Source of the DNA: Bacteroidota bacterium
GTDB lineage: Bacteria > Bacteroidota > Bacteroidia > B-17B0 > B-17BO
Direction of reading: 5' to 3'
Length of the DNA stretch: 62,993 nucleotides
Assembly (NCBI GenBank): GCA_025356715.1
Contig: JANXRU010000070.1
Span: 1 to 62,993, forward strand
In this document: piece after piece, positions 27,095 through 37,283 of the stretch
How positions within the stretch are numbered: the first letter of the stretch is position 1
Layout of the letters: the number at the start of each line of letters is the position of its first letter
Notes under the pieces: model-generated
Told to the model about the DNA's origin: nothing
The model's database searches: none
The model's input: only the letters and a program-made list of their open reading frames with translations
Program-made: the position numbers and the translations under genes

Positions 27095-29800
27095 TTATTT
27101 GTTGAAAATTTGCACGAAGCCTTTTAATGTTCTTGTAACAAGCCCAGCCACTCTAATTTCTCGCACATCACACACATAAAAATAAGTTCCCTCCGTTGCT
27201 GCTAGTTTGGTTTGTATGACTTTTCCATCCCAATTAAAGGCGGGATCTGTAGCTTCATAAACTAATGTTCCCCATCGGTTATATATTTTTAAATCGATGT
27301 CTTTAATAAATTTATTTTTAATGGCTTTAAAAAAATCATTAATACCATCACCATTAACCGTAATAACATTTGGTAATTCATATTCTGGACAATTGTCTAC
27401 ACAAACTTTGGCACTTTGTAGGCTTTCATTATGAAATGAATCAATGGCTGATATAGCGTAACAACCTGCAATTGAAGCTAAGTTATCAAATACTAATAGA
27501 GTATCATTGATTAAATTAATGGAGTCAAGAAATACTAAATTTTCATCTTCTGTAGGTGCTGAATATAAATAATACTTAACTGCATCGTCACAACACGAAT
27601 GGTTTGGATTGTTCCATCTAAGCTGTAAGCTAGGGATTAAACAGTCTGATATAATTTCTAATTTTGGAGCACATGGTGGTGTTTTGTCAACAGGCTTATC
27701 ACATACTTCTTGCGAAAAATTAATCAATGGTCGTATAATAGCTGGGTCAGAGTATTGGCCGATTGCTTCAATCTTGTAACAATAGAGTGCGCCGTTTACT
27801 AAGCCTGTATCTAAGTAAGTTAAATTAGTAGTGCTATCTCTTAGAACAAAAACAGAGGCTGAAGGTAATTTTCTCCATACTCTATATTTATAATTTGTCC
27901 AAGGCACTTGTTCTTGCCATGACAATAATATTTTATTGTCACTTGGTGTTAACGATAAATAGATACTTGAAGCACGTTGTCCGTTACCAACAAATTGACC
28001 ATTGGCATAAAATTCTATTTTATAAGTATGCGCATTGGCAACTGTATTGATTGTGTTGTGAATAAACGTTGTGTCGGTTAACTGATTTAGGTTTGCAAAA
28101 AAAGGTTTTGTAACAGAATAAATGGTAGAATAAGGTGCTGTAGGATAGCCGTCGTAATGTGATAATCTAAATTCATACGGGCCAGGAACTGCCAACGTGT
28201 CTAATGCGTTATTACCTAATAATGGCTTTATCCATCGTACAAAAACAGAACCTGTAAATGTATTCGTCGTACGCACATCTACATTTGTTAAAATGGGAAC
28301 ATCTCGTTTTAGCTGAACACAAACTTGGTTTGAAGCATAACTTTCAGAACCATCTGTATATAATGCGTAAACGATATAACTATAATTTGTGCCTTGAGAA
28401 AGCCCTAGTCCGCCATTATTATCTAAAAACTGCACATCATTTATATCCAAGGTATGGCCAATGTATACAAAGCCTGTGTATGCCGGAACTCCTAATTCGC
28501 AATAGCCATGAACCCATGGCACACAATCCTCTTTGCGATATACTTTATAATATAAAATTTTATTACTTCCTGTTGTTAATTGGCATACGGGTTTTTGCCA
28601 TGTTAATTTCACACTTGTTCCCAAAGGCACTGCCGTTAAGCTTAATGGTGGAGGTGCCACAACAGTAATATTAAAGGTTTTAAAGTTTGTTAGATTAATA
28701 GGTAAATGGCTGTCTGCTACTTTTATGGTAACTTGATAAGGAGATTGGCGTATGTGTGCGCAACTCGTTTGCCAATGAAAACTCCCTGTAACAGGGCTTA
28801 TAGAAGGTACTGAGGCAAAGGTTGCAAATGGCGCAATGGTTCCGAAAGGAGCCCCATTAGCGCTTAACGTTAGAAAGTCGTTAGTTGGGTCTGTTGCTTT
28901 AATGGTTTCAATTAACAAGGTGCCAGCTAATATGCAGGTATCGTTTACGTTCTGCACATTTGGCGGAGTATTAGTAACACAGTTTCCTATATCTACTTGT
29001 AGATCTCGTAATACATAGCCAACAAGTACCCTGTCTCCATCAAAATTTTTTCGCCATTCTTTAATAATCATAGCTAAGTTATATTCGCCTTGAAGTTGCG
29101 GCGTACACCAGGTTAAAGTTCCAGTGAGGGCGTTTACATTATAGGTTCCTCCTGGGCCAGTATTAGGGTAACTATAACCAAAACACACTACTCCTCCTGA
29201 TCCCAAACAGTTAGTTAATTCATACGAAAGGCTATCTCCGTCAGGGTCGTATGCCCCTGGATTATGATAAAAACATTGATTAACGCATCCTTTATCAATG
29301 GGTGGAAATGTAAGAACAGGCGAGCTATTATTTCCTAAAAAACTGGAAATAATTAATAAAGAATGAATATAAAAAACCTGATTTTGTGATGAAGACATAT
29401 TAATGATACCAGCATTCCTATTTGGATCTTCCATACTGATTAAATAACTTCCAGGCCCAGGGTAGGTATGTGTTGTCACATATTCGTTTTGTTTGGTTGT
29501 TCCACCCGCAAGCGTAAATCCCATCGTAGCAGGAGAACAAGAGCCAGAGGGGCCATTTGTTCTATTAACAACAGCAGTAATTCCGTCTCCAAAATCAACC
29601 GTATCCTGACATCTATCAGGAGGCGTTAAGCCACTAATCACTAATAAATTGGTGTAAGTGGTTACTTTTATTTGGTAGGTGTATGGCCCTGGACCAACCC
29701 ACTTATAAGTAATTTCACCCGATCGGTTATGCGAAGCTTTAGAGGTAAAAACTAACCCGATAAAAAACAATATGAATAAATAATAGCGATGCTTAAACAT
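27095..29800 (-). CDS. Large secreted protein with T9SS type B (gliding motility-associated) C-terminal domain
   Basis: The 901-residue protein has a signal peptide (1-22), a passenger region (about 23-275) shared with the product of the next gene upstream, an Ig/cadherin-like segment, fibronectin type III-like repeats (about 385-800) and a type B sorting domain over the last 90 residues: NGDGINDFFKA, KIYNRWGTLVYE, FNWDGK and GTYFYVCDV. Type B signals deliver proteins through T9SS, and some attach to the surface by another route than type A. An adhesin role is likely but not shown. Confidence 0.88.
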   Translation of the reverse strand: MFKHRYYLFILFFIGLVFTSKASHNRSGEITYKWVGPGPYTYQIKVTTYTNLLVISGLTPPDRCQDTVDFGDGITAVVNRTNGPSGSCSPATMGFTLAGGTTKQNEYVTTHTYPGPGSYLISMEDPNRNAGIINMSSSQNQVFYIHSLLIISSFLGNNSSPVLTFPPIDKGCVNQCFYHNPGAYDPDGDSLSYELTNCLGSGGVVCFGYSYPNTGPGGTYNVNALTGTLTWCTPQLQGEYNLAMIIKEWRKNFDGDRVLVGYVLRDLQVDIGNCVTNTPPNVQNVNDTCILAGTLLIETIKATDPTNDFLTLSANGAPFGTIAPFATFASVPSISPVTGSFHWQTSCAHIRQSPYQVTIKVADSHLPINLTNFKTFNITVVAPPPLSLTAVPLGTSVKLTWQKPVCQLTTGSNKILYYKVYRKEDCVPWVHGYCELGVPAYTGFVYIGHTLDINDVQFLDNNGGLGLSQGTNYSYIVYALYTDGSESYASNQVCVQLKRDVPILTNVDVRTTNTFTGSVFVRWIKPLLGNNALDTLAVPGPYEFRLSHYDGYPTAPYSTIYSVTKPFFANLNQLTDTTFIHNTINTVANAHTYKIEFYANGQFVGNGQRASSIYLSLTPSDNKILLSWQEQVPWTNYKYRVWRKLPSASVFVLRDSTTNLTYLDTGLVNGALYCYKIEAIGQYSDPAIIRPLINFSQEVCDKPVDKTPPCAPKLEIISDCLIPSLQLRWNNPNHSCCDDAVKYYLYSAPTEDENLVFLDSINLINDTLLVFDNLASIAGCYAISAIDSFHNESLQSAKVCVDNCPEYELPNVITVNGDGINDFFKAIKNKFIKDIDLKIYNRWGTLVYEATDPAFNWDGKVIQTKLAATEGTYFYVCDVREIRVAGLVTRTLKGFVQIFNK

Positions 29801-29811
29801 GGTAATGCAAT

Positions 29812-30870
29812 TTAATTTTTAATAATTTTTTTAATAATGTTAGTCCCTTTATTTCCTAATAATTTTATATAATAAATGCCTTTTGGTAATGACGATAAAT
29901 TACTTGTTATAATATCTAATTTATGCGAAGATTCTTTATAAAAAACCACCTCTAATTTTTGTCCAATTACATCTACTATTTCATAAGTATAGTCTTCTTC
30001 TTGATTTAAGGTAAAAGAAATATTTTCTGTTGTTGGGTTTGGGTATATAACGCCGTTATTTTCTATTTGTATTAATTCATTAATGCCAACGCAAGAGGAT
30101 ACGTTAATTTGCATATCTCTTTCCACATAACCAATGAGAGAAGCTACACTAAAACTTGTTCTCCACTCTTCTGTTTTCAATATAAAATTATAAGCTCCAT
30201 TTATTGTTGGAGTGCACCACGTCAAAGTCCCTGAAGTCGGATCTATGGTAAATGTTCCAGAAGGCAGTGTCGCCCCCGTATTTAAGCTAGGCATAATACT
30301 ATAAGAAAGACTATCGCCGTCAATATCAGATAACCCTTGATTATATTGGTAACACCCACCACCGCAATTACTCATCAAAACATCTATTGGATTATTTGAA
30401 TAAGAAGCTGTAGTGTTGTTTCCTAAAAACGGATTAATTACAAGTAAAGAATGAAAAGAAATATTTTGCGTATTTGAATTAGGAATAGTAATAACGCCCG
30501 AATTTCTTGATGGCGCATTAAAACAGAGTAAATAGCTACCTGGCCCTGGGAATGTTTTCGTTGTAATATATTCATTTAGTTTAAACACACCTCCAAATAT
30601 AGGAACGCCATCGTTAGCCGGTAAACAAATACTTGCGCTTCCGTTTGTTCTGTATAAAGAACCAGACGTACCGTCTCCAAAACAAAATGAATCAATTTGA
30701 CAGGGGTCTATTCCTACACCGATAGTTGTATAAGTAGTAAATTTAATTTGATAAGTATAAGCCCCAAGATATTTATATGTAATATCTCCAGCTCTATATC
30801 CTTGAGCACTGAGAGAAGAGCATACTATTAACGCGCTTAAACAAATAAATATATAATGTTTAATTTTCAA
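29812..30870 (-). CDS. Secreted protein with T9SS type A signal, paralogous passenger to the type B protein
   Basis: The 352-residue protein starts at TTG (30870), one base after the stop of the preceding gene; no ATG lies before the signal peptide (MKIKHYIFICLSALIVCSS). Residues about 22-265 match the N-terminal region of the 27095-29800 product in order (GDITYKYLG, TTYTT, FGDG, FPGPGSYL, SGTLTWCTP, GYVERDMQINV). The end is a type A sorting domain (YPNPTTE ... KGIYYIKL ... KKIIKN). So the same passenger is attached to type A here and type B next door. Confidence 0.85.
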   Translation of the reverse strand: MKIKHYIFICLSALIVCSSLSAQGYRAGDITYKYLGAYTYQIKFTTYTTIGVGIDPCQIDSFCFGDGTSGSLYRTNGSASICLPANDGVPIFGGVFKLNEYITTKTFPGPGSYLLCFNAPSRNSGVITIPNSNTQNISFHSLLVINPFLGNNTTASYSNNPIDVLMSNCGGGCYQYNQGLSDIDGDSLSYSIMPSLNTGATLPSGTFTIDPTSGTLTWCTPTINGAYNFILKTEEWRTSFSVASLIGYVERDMQINVSSCVGINELIQIENNGVIYPNPTTENISFTLNQEEDYTYEIVDVIGQKLEVVFYKESSHKLDIITSNLSSLPKGIYYIKLLGNKGTNIIKKIIKN

Positions 30871-30871
30871 T

Positions 30872-32731
30872 TTAATTTTTAATAATTTTTTTACTGATAT
30901 TAGTCCCTTTATTGCCTGATATTTTTACGTAATAAATGCCAGTCGATACATCGCGAAGACTGAATTGAAAAGTGTTTTGAGGCACCTTAACCCAATCCCT
31001 TAACAATACAGTAACTAATTTTCCTTGTGCGTCATATAATTCAAAAGTTACATATTCAATTTGCGACAAATTAATTTCTATATTAAATAAATCTTGTGAA
31101 GGGTTTGGAAAAATTAGTGTGGGTGTTTTTTCTAAAGGCTCACTGTTTTTTATACCTGTAAATTTTGCGCTATCTAATCCAATTTGTGCTATCCAAGCAG
31201 CATGCGCATTTGGGTAAGAGGTACTGTATTGGTAGCCGTAATACCCACTCATCCAAACTTCTCCCGGATTATTGTATTTACGCTGTGAGCCAGAGTAATC
31301 GCCCCAGCGCTCTAAATTACTAGTTAATAAATTTATAGGTTTTGCGCCATTTTTAATTCTTAAAACGTTTGAAAAATTTCCTAAGCCGTCAGCTCTAATT
31401 GCAGAACAGCCAGCATTTAATTTATTGGAGGTATGATCAAAGGTAATGATCGCTGTATTATCTAAAGCATTTAATCCTCCGTAAGAAATGTTAGGATAAC
31501 CAAAATCAACGGTGTCGTTTGGGATAATATAACCTGTAGCAGTTGCGGTGGAACTTTGCGGACTATCAATTAAGCCATAGTAAGCTGTAACATGATTGTT
31601 GGAAGGATTATTTGTGTTGTGTACATATTGAATTTTATTGTTTTCGTAAAATGCTCCCATTATCCTAGCATCATTAGTGGCTAGGGTTTGTGTGGTAGCT
31701 GGCGATGGCTGCCTGCCTCCAGGAGGAAAATAATAAGATTGATTTGATTTTAAAACTTTAACCGTTACGGTGTTTGTAGGCGCGCCAATCGTATCCGTTA
31801 CTTCGGCAATAAATACGGAATCATTTTGAGATGCAAAATTTCTGCTCGATACAAAAAACATATTTGGTTTATACAATTTACTGCCGCCTTTAGCTGGGCA
31901 TAAATTTCGTAAAGATTTTGTCCCGTATTTGATGCCGCTATGAAACACAGCACCAATAGGCAATCCGGCATAACCACTGTCTTTTTTTATTTGCCAAATA
32001 ACGGTTTCCACAAAACCTGTTTGCCATGAGCTATCATTGTACAATAAGTTAATACTTAAAAAAACTTCTTTCTCAGTCATGGCAAGCATGGGGTAATCCG
32101 ACCACAGGTTGTTATTTAAAGGATTTCCTGGTAAGGTGTATAAATTCCAATTACCACTAGGGTTGTTTGTTTGAGAAAACCCAAAAATTAATTTACTTGT
32201 TGTATCCACATAACCGGTAAAACACATAAAAATGAAACGGTCTGTTTTTGGATCATATAAAACTTTCGGGTCACTCTCCTGATGCTTACTATTAACAGGC
32301 GCCGTAAAGGCAGCCAAAGATTTAGCTGGCGATACAACACCAGTAACCGTATTTTTAACATGGATATTTGTATTAACAACCGACATAATGATGCCGTCAT
32401 TTGAAATGGCTATATCATTATCATTTGGAGTACTTGCACCCCAAGCATTTCCTAAATAATTAATACCTAATGCTAAATTTGGCAAAATGGAAGTGCTTTT
32501 AGCAGATCGTTTGGAGTCATTATTTTCTGGATAATTATAATGCACCATTTTTTGAGAACCCGGTTTGGGCATTTCTTTCACTAATAATGCAGGACTAAAA
32601 TCTTGTGTGATATTTTCTAAATTAACGGTTGCTTGTTTCGCAAATGTAAATCGCTTTTGGTTTGATGATGATTGAGCTATCATGTCAATAGCTAAAAGGC
32701 AAAAGAAAGAATAGTATATTGTTTTTTTCAT
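30872..32731 (-). CDS. Secreted beta-propeller-like protein with T9SS type A sorting domain
   Basis: The 619-residue protein has a signal peptide (1-19), a large beta-rich region (about 80-520) with repeated aromatic/aspartate motifs (DPKTDRFIFM, WSDYPMLAM) like those of secreted propeller or sialidase-like proteins, and a type A sorting domain (IFPNPSQD ... STGIYYVKI ... KKIIKN). The catalytic pattern of a known hydrolase was not found. It is the first gene of the minus-strand seven-gene run. Its last 60 or so bases are nearly repeated at the end of the next gene. Confidence 0.8.
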   Translation of the reverse strand: MKKTIYYSFFCLLAIDMIAQSSSNQKRFTFAKQATVNLENITQDFSPALLVKEMPKPGSQKMVHYNYPENNDSKRSAKSTSILPNLALGINYLGNAWGASTPNDNDIAISNDGIIMSVVNTNIHVKNTVTGVVSPAKSLAAFTAPVNSKHQESDPKVLYDPKTDRFIFMCFTGYVDTTSKLIFGFSQTNNPSGNWNLYTLPGNPLNNNLWSDYPMLAMTEKEVFLSINLLYNDSSWQTGFVETVIWQIKKDSGYAGLPIGAVFHSGIKYGTKSLRNLCPAKGGSKLYKPNMFFVSSRNFASQNDSVFIAEVTDTIGAPTNTVTVKVLKSNQSYYFPPGGRQPSPATTQTLATNDARIMGAFYENNKIQYVHNTNNPSNNHVTAYYGLIDSPQSSTATATGYIIPNDTVDFGYPNISYGGLNALDNTAIITFDHTSNKLNAGCSAIRADGLGNFSNVLRIKNGAKPINLLTSNLERWGDYSGSQRKYNNPGEVWMSGYYGYQYSTSYPNAHAAWIAQIGLDSAKFTGIKNSEPLEKTPTLIFPNPSQDLFNIEINLSQIEYVTFELYDAQGKLVTVLLRDWVKVPQNTFQFSLRDVSTGIYYVKISGNKGTNISKKIIKN

Positions 32732-32988
32732 TTAAAAAATCGTTAATAGGGTTCGTTTATTTGCAACATAAACAGTATTTAAAGATACCTAAAAAAACGA
32801 CACGAAAAAGCCCGAAAATGGTTTTTGCAAGTAAACAATATCACTTCTTTAAGTCTAAAATATAAGTGTATTTGACATTACTACTCAAACGCAAACTTTT
32901 CAACTCATTTATTTTAAAATAATTCGCTTAAAAAGCGATTTATCATTTGTTTAAGTAGTAATTTTACATTCCTAAACAATCTCTTTTA
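32732..32988. other. Divergent promoter region between the T9SS run and kup
   Basis: This 257-base AT-rich gap serves genes leaving in both directions. A small hairpin (CGCTT at 32925-32929 with AAGCG at 32933-32937) and a TAATTTTAC element lie upstream of kup. No riboswitch fold was recognised by eye. Confidence 0.35.
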
Positions 32989-34944
32989 ATGAGCACTCAA
33001 CATCATGGCCATTTGAATAAGGCCACAGCAGCTGGACTTTTAGTTACTCTCGGAATTATTTTTGGCGATATTGGAACTTCTCCACTTTACGTAATGACAG
33101 CTATTATGGGCAAAGAAGTGATTAATGCTGATATTGTAAAAGGAGCCATTTCTTGTATATTTTGGACACTTACACTACAAACTACTTTAAAATATGTTGT
33201 TTTAACACTTCGCGCGGATAACAAAGGTGAGGGGGGAATTTTTTCTTTATACACATTAGTAAAACGCACAAAATTCAAATGGCTGTTAGTGCCAGCTATA
33301 ATTGGAGGTAGTGCTTTATTAGCAGACGGTATTATTACACCTCCAATCTCAGTATCTGCTGCTGTTGAAGGATTAAAGGCGTTTAATGAAGATTTAAATA
33401 CGGTTCCAATTGTTATTGGAATTTTATGCATGTTGTTTTTTATTCAACAATTTGGAACAAGCTCAATCGGAAAACTATTTGGACCATTAATGATGATTTG
33501 GTTTTTAATGTTAGGAGGATTAGGGCTTTATCAATTAACATCTAACTGGAATATATTATCATCTTTAAATCCTTATTACGCATATCGTTTATTGCAAATT
33601 CACCCATCAGGCTTTTTGGTATTAGGCTTTGTTTTTTTATGTACAACAGGAGCAGAGGCTTTGTATTCGGATTTGGGACATTGTGGAAAACAAAATATTC
33701 GAATTTCATGGATTTTTGTAAAAACTACCTTAGTAATAAATTATTTTGGACAAGGCGCTTGGTTAATAGCTCATGAGGGACAAGCTTTATCATCGTTTAA
33801 AGTTACAAATCCATTTTATGCAATAATGCCTGAAAGTTTTTTGCCATATGGTATCGTGATTGCAACAATAGCGGCAGTTATTGCATCTCAAGCATTAATT
33901 AGTGGTTCGTTTAGTTTAATCAATGAAGCTATGCGATTAAATTTATGGCCAAAAGTAAGAGTTCAATATCCTTCTGAATTAAAAGGCCAATTATATATAC
34001 CATCTCTTAACTGGTTATTACTAGCGGGCTGTATTGGCGTAGTGTTGTACTTTAGAGAATCAACTAACATGGAGGCCGCCTATGGTTTAGCCATCGTATT
34101 ATGTATGATTATGACGACACTTTTGCTCAATTTTTACATGCATATGAAAAGGTATAATCAATTTTTTATTTATACAGTTATCACAATGTATCTTTTAATT
34201 GAGTTTTCTTTTTTAGCGGCTAATCTTAGTAAATTTACACATGGGGGTTGGATTACATTATTGATTGCAAGTGTTTTAATGAGCGTGATGTTTATTTGGT
34301 ACATGGCTAAAAAAATTAGACAACGTTATGTAGATGTTGTTAAGTTAGCCGATCATCAGCAAAAATTGGTGGATTTAAGTAATGATGAATCAATTCCAAA
34401 ATACGCCACACACTTAGTGTATATGACAGGAGCCAATAATCCTGAAGAAATTGAATCAAAAGTTATTTACTCTATTTTGCAAAAACGCCCTAAACGTGCC
34501 GATATATATTGGTTTGTACATGTGGATGTAATGGATGAACCTTACAGAATGGATTATATTGTAACGCATGTTGCGGCTGATGATATTATTAGAGTTGATT
34601 TCAGATTAGGATTTAGAGTTGCACCGAAAGTGAATGTCATGTTCCGAAAAGTGGTTGAAGACTTAGTTAAAAATCATGAAGTAGATATTACGAGTCGTTA
34701 TGAATCACTTAATAAAAACAACATTATTGGAGACTTTAAATTTGTTGTAATTGAGAAATTCTTATCCTATGAAAACGAATTACCATTCTTTGAAAAAGTA
34801 GTTTTAAATGCTTATTTCTTCCTGAAGAAATTTAGTATAAGTGAAGCTAAGGCATTTGGCTTAGATAGTAGTTCCGTAAAAATTGAAAAATTTCCGATGA
34901 TTATCACGCCAATGAAGGAGTGTAATTTGAAGAGAATTTTTTAA
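32989..34944 (+). CDS. kup: KUP-family potassium uptake transporter
   Basis: The 651-residue protein has the Kup/HAK signature GIIFGDIGTSPLYV, about twelve membrane helices up to residue 440, and a cytoplasmic tail of about 200 residues. DNKGEGGIFSLY, ALLADGIITPPISV and GAEALYSDLGH are further family motifs. It imports potassium with protons. It stands alone, divergent from the T9SS run and converging on the thioredoxin-like gene with an eight-base gap. Confidence 0.96.
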   Translation: MSTQHHGHLNKATAAGLLVTLGIIFGDIGTSPLYVMTAIMGKEVINADIVKGAISCIFWTLTLQTTLKYVVLTLRADNKGEGGIFSLYTLVKRTKFKWLLVPAIIGGSALLADGIITPPISVSAAVEGLKAFNEDLNTVPIVIGILCMLFFIQQFGTSSIGKLFGPLMMIWFLMLGGLGLYQLTSNWNILSSLNPYYAYRLLQIHPSGFLVLGFVFLCTTGAEALYSDLGHCGKQNIRISWIFVKTTLVINYFGQGAWLIAHEGQALSSFKVTNPFYAIMPESFLPYGIVIATIAAVIASQALISGSFSLINEAMRLNLWPKVRVQYPSELKGQLYIPSLNWLLLAGCIGVVLYFRESTNMEAAYGLAIVLCMIMTTLLLNFYMHMKRYNQFFIYTVITMYLLIEFSFLAANLSKFTHGGWITLLIASVLMSVMFIWYMAKKIRQRYVDVVKLADHQQKLVDLSNDESIPKYATHLVYMTGANNPEEIESKVIYSILQKRPKRADIYWFVHVDVMDEPYRMDYIVTHVAADDIIRVDFRLGFRVAPKVNVMFRKVVEDLVKNHEVDITSRYESLNKNNIIGDFKFVVIEKFLSYENELPFFEKVVLNAYFFLKKFSISEAKAFGLDSSSVKIEKFPMIITPMKECNLKRIF

Positions 34945-34952
34945 AAGAATGG

Positions 34953-36191
34953 TTATTTTAATAGATCTTTTATTAAGGCTTCGAATCGAATTTTAAAAGC
35001 CTCATATTCAATTCCGGTGGCTGGCCCGTTAAACCCCGCGTAAATTCTTTTTACAACATGCTTTTTATCTAACACTAAGAGTGTTGGGAATGTTGTTATT
35101 GTATTCAAAAAAGGCAAGCTTTCCGAAGCCTTGTCTTTACCCGTCAATCCTGTAATCAAAAATTCATAACGGGCATCAAATTTTGTTTTTAAACGATTAA
35201 TATTGCTTTTAATTTTGCTTAATTCTTGAGCACGTTCGTAAGTTATCGCAATAATTTCTAATCCTTGACTCGAATAGGTATTATATAATTTAGCTAAATA
35301 CGCGGTTTCATCCATGCAATTTGGACACCAGGTACCCATGATTTGCACAATTACTACTTTGTTTTTGTATCTAATATCATTTAATGTTACTTTTTTATCA
35401 AGAACATTGTTAAATGAAAATTCTACTATATCAGATTGTGATTTAAGTGTTGTAATTAGTTCAGGATCTTTCAATTTAAAATTCTCATTACGTTTCCCTA
35501 TCCATGGCTCTTCCCAGGCGGTACCTGAATAAAAATGCGCATTCATGATTTCCGCCCCATTGTTTTCGGAAGTAAATAAAAAAGCATGAGAGCCATCAAA
35601 ACAAGATAGGTATAATGTGCCGTTATGCATCATGCCTTCTAAGTAACGGTAGTCGCCTGTTTCCGTCAAAAAAGTGCCAGTCACATAACAGCTGTTGTTT
35701 GGATGTGTAAATACGCCAATTGCTTTACTGCTATCTTTTGCATTAGGACTAAAAGACACTTCCCATTTGCCTTCATATACTGGGTTTGATTTTTCAGGCA
35801 AAAACACAAATCGTTTGGAATTACCATAAACAGCTGTAAATGGAATGATATTGTTTTCTTTTTTCGCATGATTTATCCAAACTCCTTTTAATAAAGTATC
35901 TCCAATTAATTGACACAAAAATTCTGAATCAAAAACGGGCATTTTAAAATTAAAGGAATCTGTTTTTAAAATTATTTCTGTAATCGTAATCCTCTCATTG
36001 GCGTTATGAATAATAAGGTGAGGTTTTTCGTTTACTTTTTTTATTTCAAAATTAAAAGGAAGCTCTCTGTTTTTCTCGATATTTAAAGTTAAAACACCTC
36101 GCCAAATCCCTTTTTTAGGCTGTTTTTGCGCATGAGCTAAAAAAGAAATGATGCTAAATAAAAGAGTAATGTATATAAGTCTAATGTTCAT
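34953..36191 (-). CDS. TlpA/ResA-like secreted thioredoxin-family protein
   Basis: The 412-residue protein has a signal peptide (1-21), a beta-rich N-terminal domain of about 220 residues without a family I can name, and a C-terminal AhpC/TSA-TlpA type thioredoxin domain (about 260-410) with the active site WCPNC (Cys289, Cys292) and a cis-proline segment TTFPTLLVLD. It should reduce or exchange disulfides outside the cytoplasm. Many Bacteroidota encode proteins of this two-part form. It lies 16 bases after hemE on the same strand. Confidence 0.9.
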   Translation of the reverse strand: MNIRLIYITLLFSIISFLAHAQKQPKKGIWRGVLTLNIEKNRELPFNFEIKKVNEKPHLIIHNANERITITEIILKTDSFNFKMPVFDSEFLCQLIGDTLLKGVWINHAKKENNIIPFTAVYGNSKRFVFLPEKSNPVYEGKWEVSFSPNAKDSSKAIGVFTHPNNSCYVTGTFLTETGDYRYLEGMMHNGTLYLSCFDGSHAFLFTSENNGAEIMNAHFYSGTAWEEPWIGKRNENFKLKDPELITTLKSQSDIVEFSFNNVLDKKVTLNDIRYKNKVVIVQIMGTWCPNCMDETAYLAKLYNTYSSQGLEIIAITYERAQELSKIKSNINRLKTKFDARYEFLITGLTGKDKASESLPFLNTITTFPTLLVLDKKHVVKRIYAGFNGPATGIEYEAFKIRFEALIKDLLK

Positions 36192-36207
36192 ATTAAAAAT
36201 TTATAGG

Positions 36208-37227
36208 TTATAATCCTTTAATACAATCTACAAAAAACTTCGCTTTATGTTTATCAATGTCAGGGTAAAGACCGTGACCAAGATTGGCGATATAACGTTG
36301 TTTGCCAAACGCATTCACCATTTTTTTAGCTTCTTGTTCTATTGTTTTTTCATCAGCATAAAGTAGGCACGGGTCGGCATTACCTTGTAATGTTTTATTA
36401 TTACCAATAATAATTCGTGCGTCTTGCGGATTAATGGTCCAGTCTAAACCAATCGTGTTACAATTTAATTTTGTCATATCTGCTAAAGCAAAATGCGCAT
36501 CTTTTGCAAATACAGTAACGGGAGCTAAAGGCTCAATAGCATCACAAATTTTAGAAATATATGTTAAAGAAAACTCACTGTATTTATCTTGTCCTAATAC
36601 TCCTGCCCAACTATCAAAAATCTGAATCATATCAGCACCCGCAGCTACTTGAGCTTTCAAATAATTGATGGTGCTTTGTGTAATTTTTTCCAATAATTGA
36701 TGTGCTAATTCTGGTTCTTGGTACAAAAACTTTTTAGCTTGGCTAAATGTTTTACTCCCGCTTCCTTCCACCATATAAGCCATCAATGTCCAAGGTGCGC
36801 CAGCAAAGCCAATTAAAGGTACTCTGTTAGTTAACCCTTGCTTCGCTAATTTAATGGCCTGTATCACATAGTCTAAATCGCCCGCATCAGCGATGCGCAG
36901 GTCTGTTATGTCTTTTTGGTTTTTAATTGTTTTTTCAAAGTTAGGGCCTTTCGCTTCTATCATTTGATAAGGCAATCCCATGGCCTCTGGAATAACCAAA
37001 ATATCCGAAAAAATAATGGCGGCATCCACACCTAAAATATCTACCGGTTGAATTGTAACTTCAGCAGCTAACTCTGGATTTTTTACAAACTCAATAAAGT
37101 TTTTTGCTCTGCTACGAGTTGCTTTGTATTCAGGCAGTATACGCCCAGCTTGACGCATTAACCAAATGGGAACACGTTCAACATATTCTCCTTTTGCAGC
37201 TCTTAGTATTAAGTCGTTTTGATACAT
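36208..37227 (-). CDS. hemE: Uroporphyrinogen decarboxylase
   Basis: The 339-residue protein has the HemE N-terminal signature [10 protein letters not shown], the [12 protein letters not shown] segment with its essential aspartate, [13 protein letters not shown] and the C-terminal LGHGLYPDI. It converts uroporphyrinogen III to coproporphyrinogen III in heme synthesis. A TATACTTTA element lies directly upstream of the start and may be its -7 box. Heme demand fits the cytochrome and the c-heme protein in this window. Confidence 0.97.
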   Translation of the reverse strand: MYQNDLILRAAKGEYVERVPIWLMRQAGRILPEYKATRSRAKNFIEFVKNPELAAEVTIQPVDILGVDAAIIFSDILVIPEAMGLPYQMIEAKGPNFEKTIKNQKDITDLRIADAGDLDYVIQAIKLAKQGLTNRVPLIGFAGAPWTLMAYMVEGSGSKTFSQAKKFLYQEPELAHQLLEKITQSTINYLKAQVAAGADMIQIFDSWAGVLGQDKYSEFSLTYISKICDAIEPLAPVTVFAKDAHFALADMTKLNCNTIGLDWTINPQDARIIIGNNKTLQGNADPCLLYADEKTIEQEAKKMVNAFGKQRYIANLGHGLYPDIDKHKAKFFVDCIKGL

Positions 37228-37283
37228 AAATTAAAGTATAGTGGTCAATTTGTATACAAATGTAGTATGTTTTTTTAGAGATG

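Noticed and set aside
28258..28668. 136-codon open frame antisense to the type B T9SS protein gene
   Set aside because: Wholly inside a supported gene, with no signal or motif of its own.
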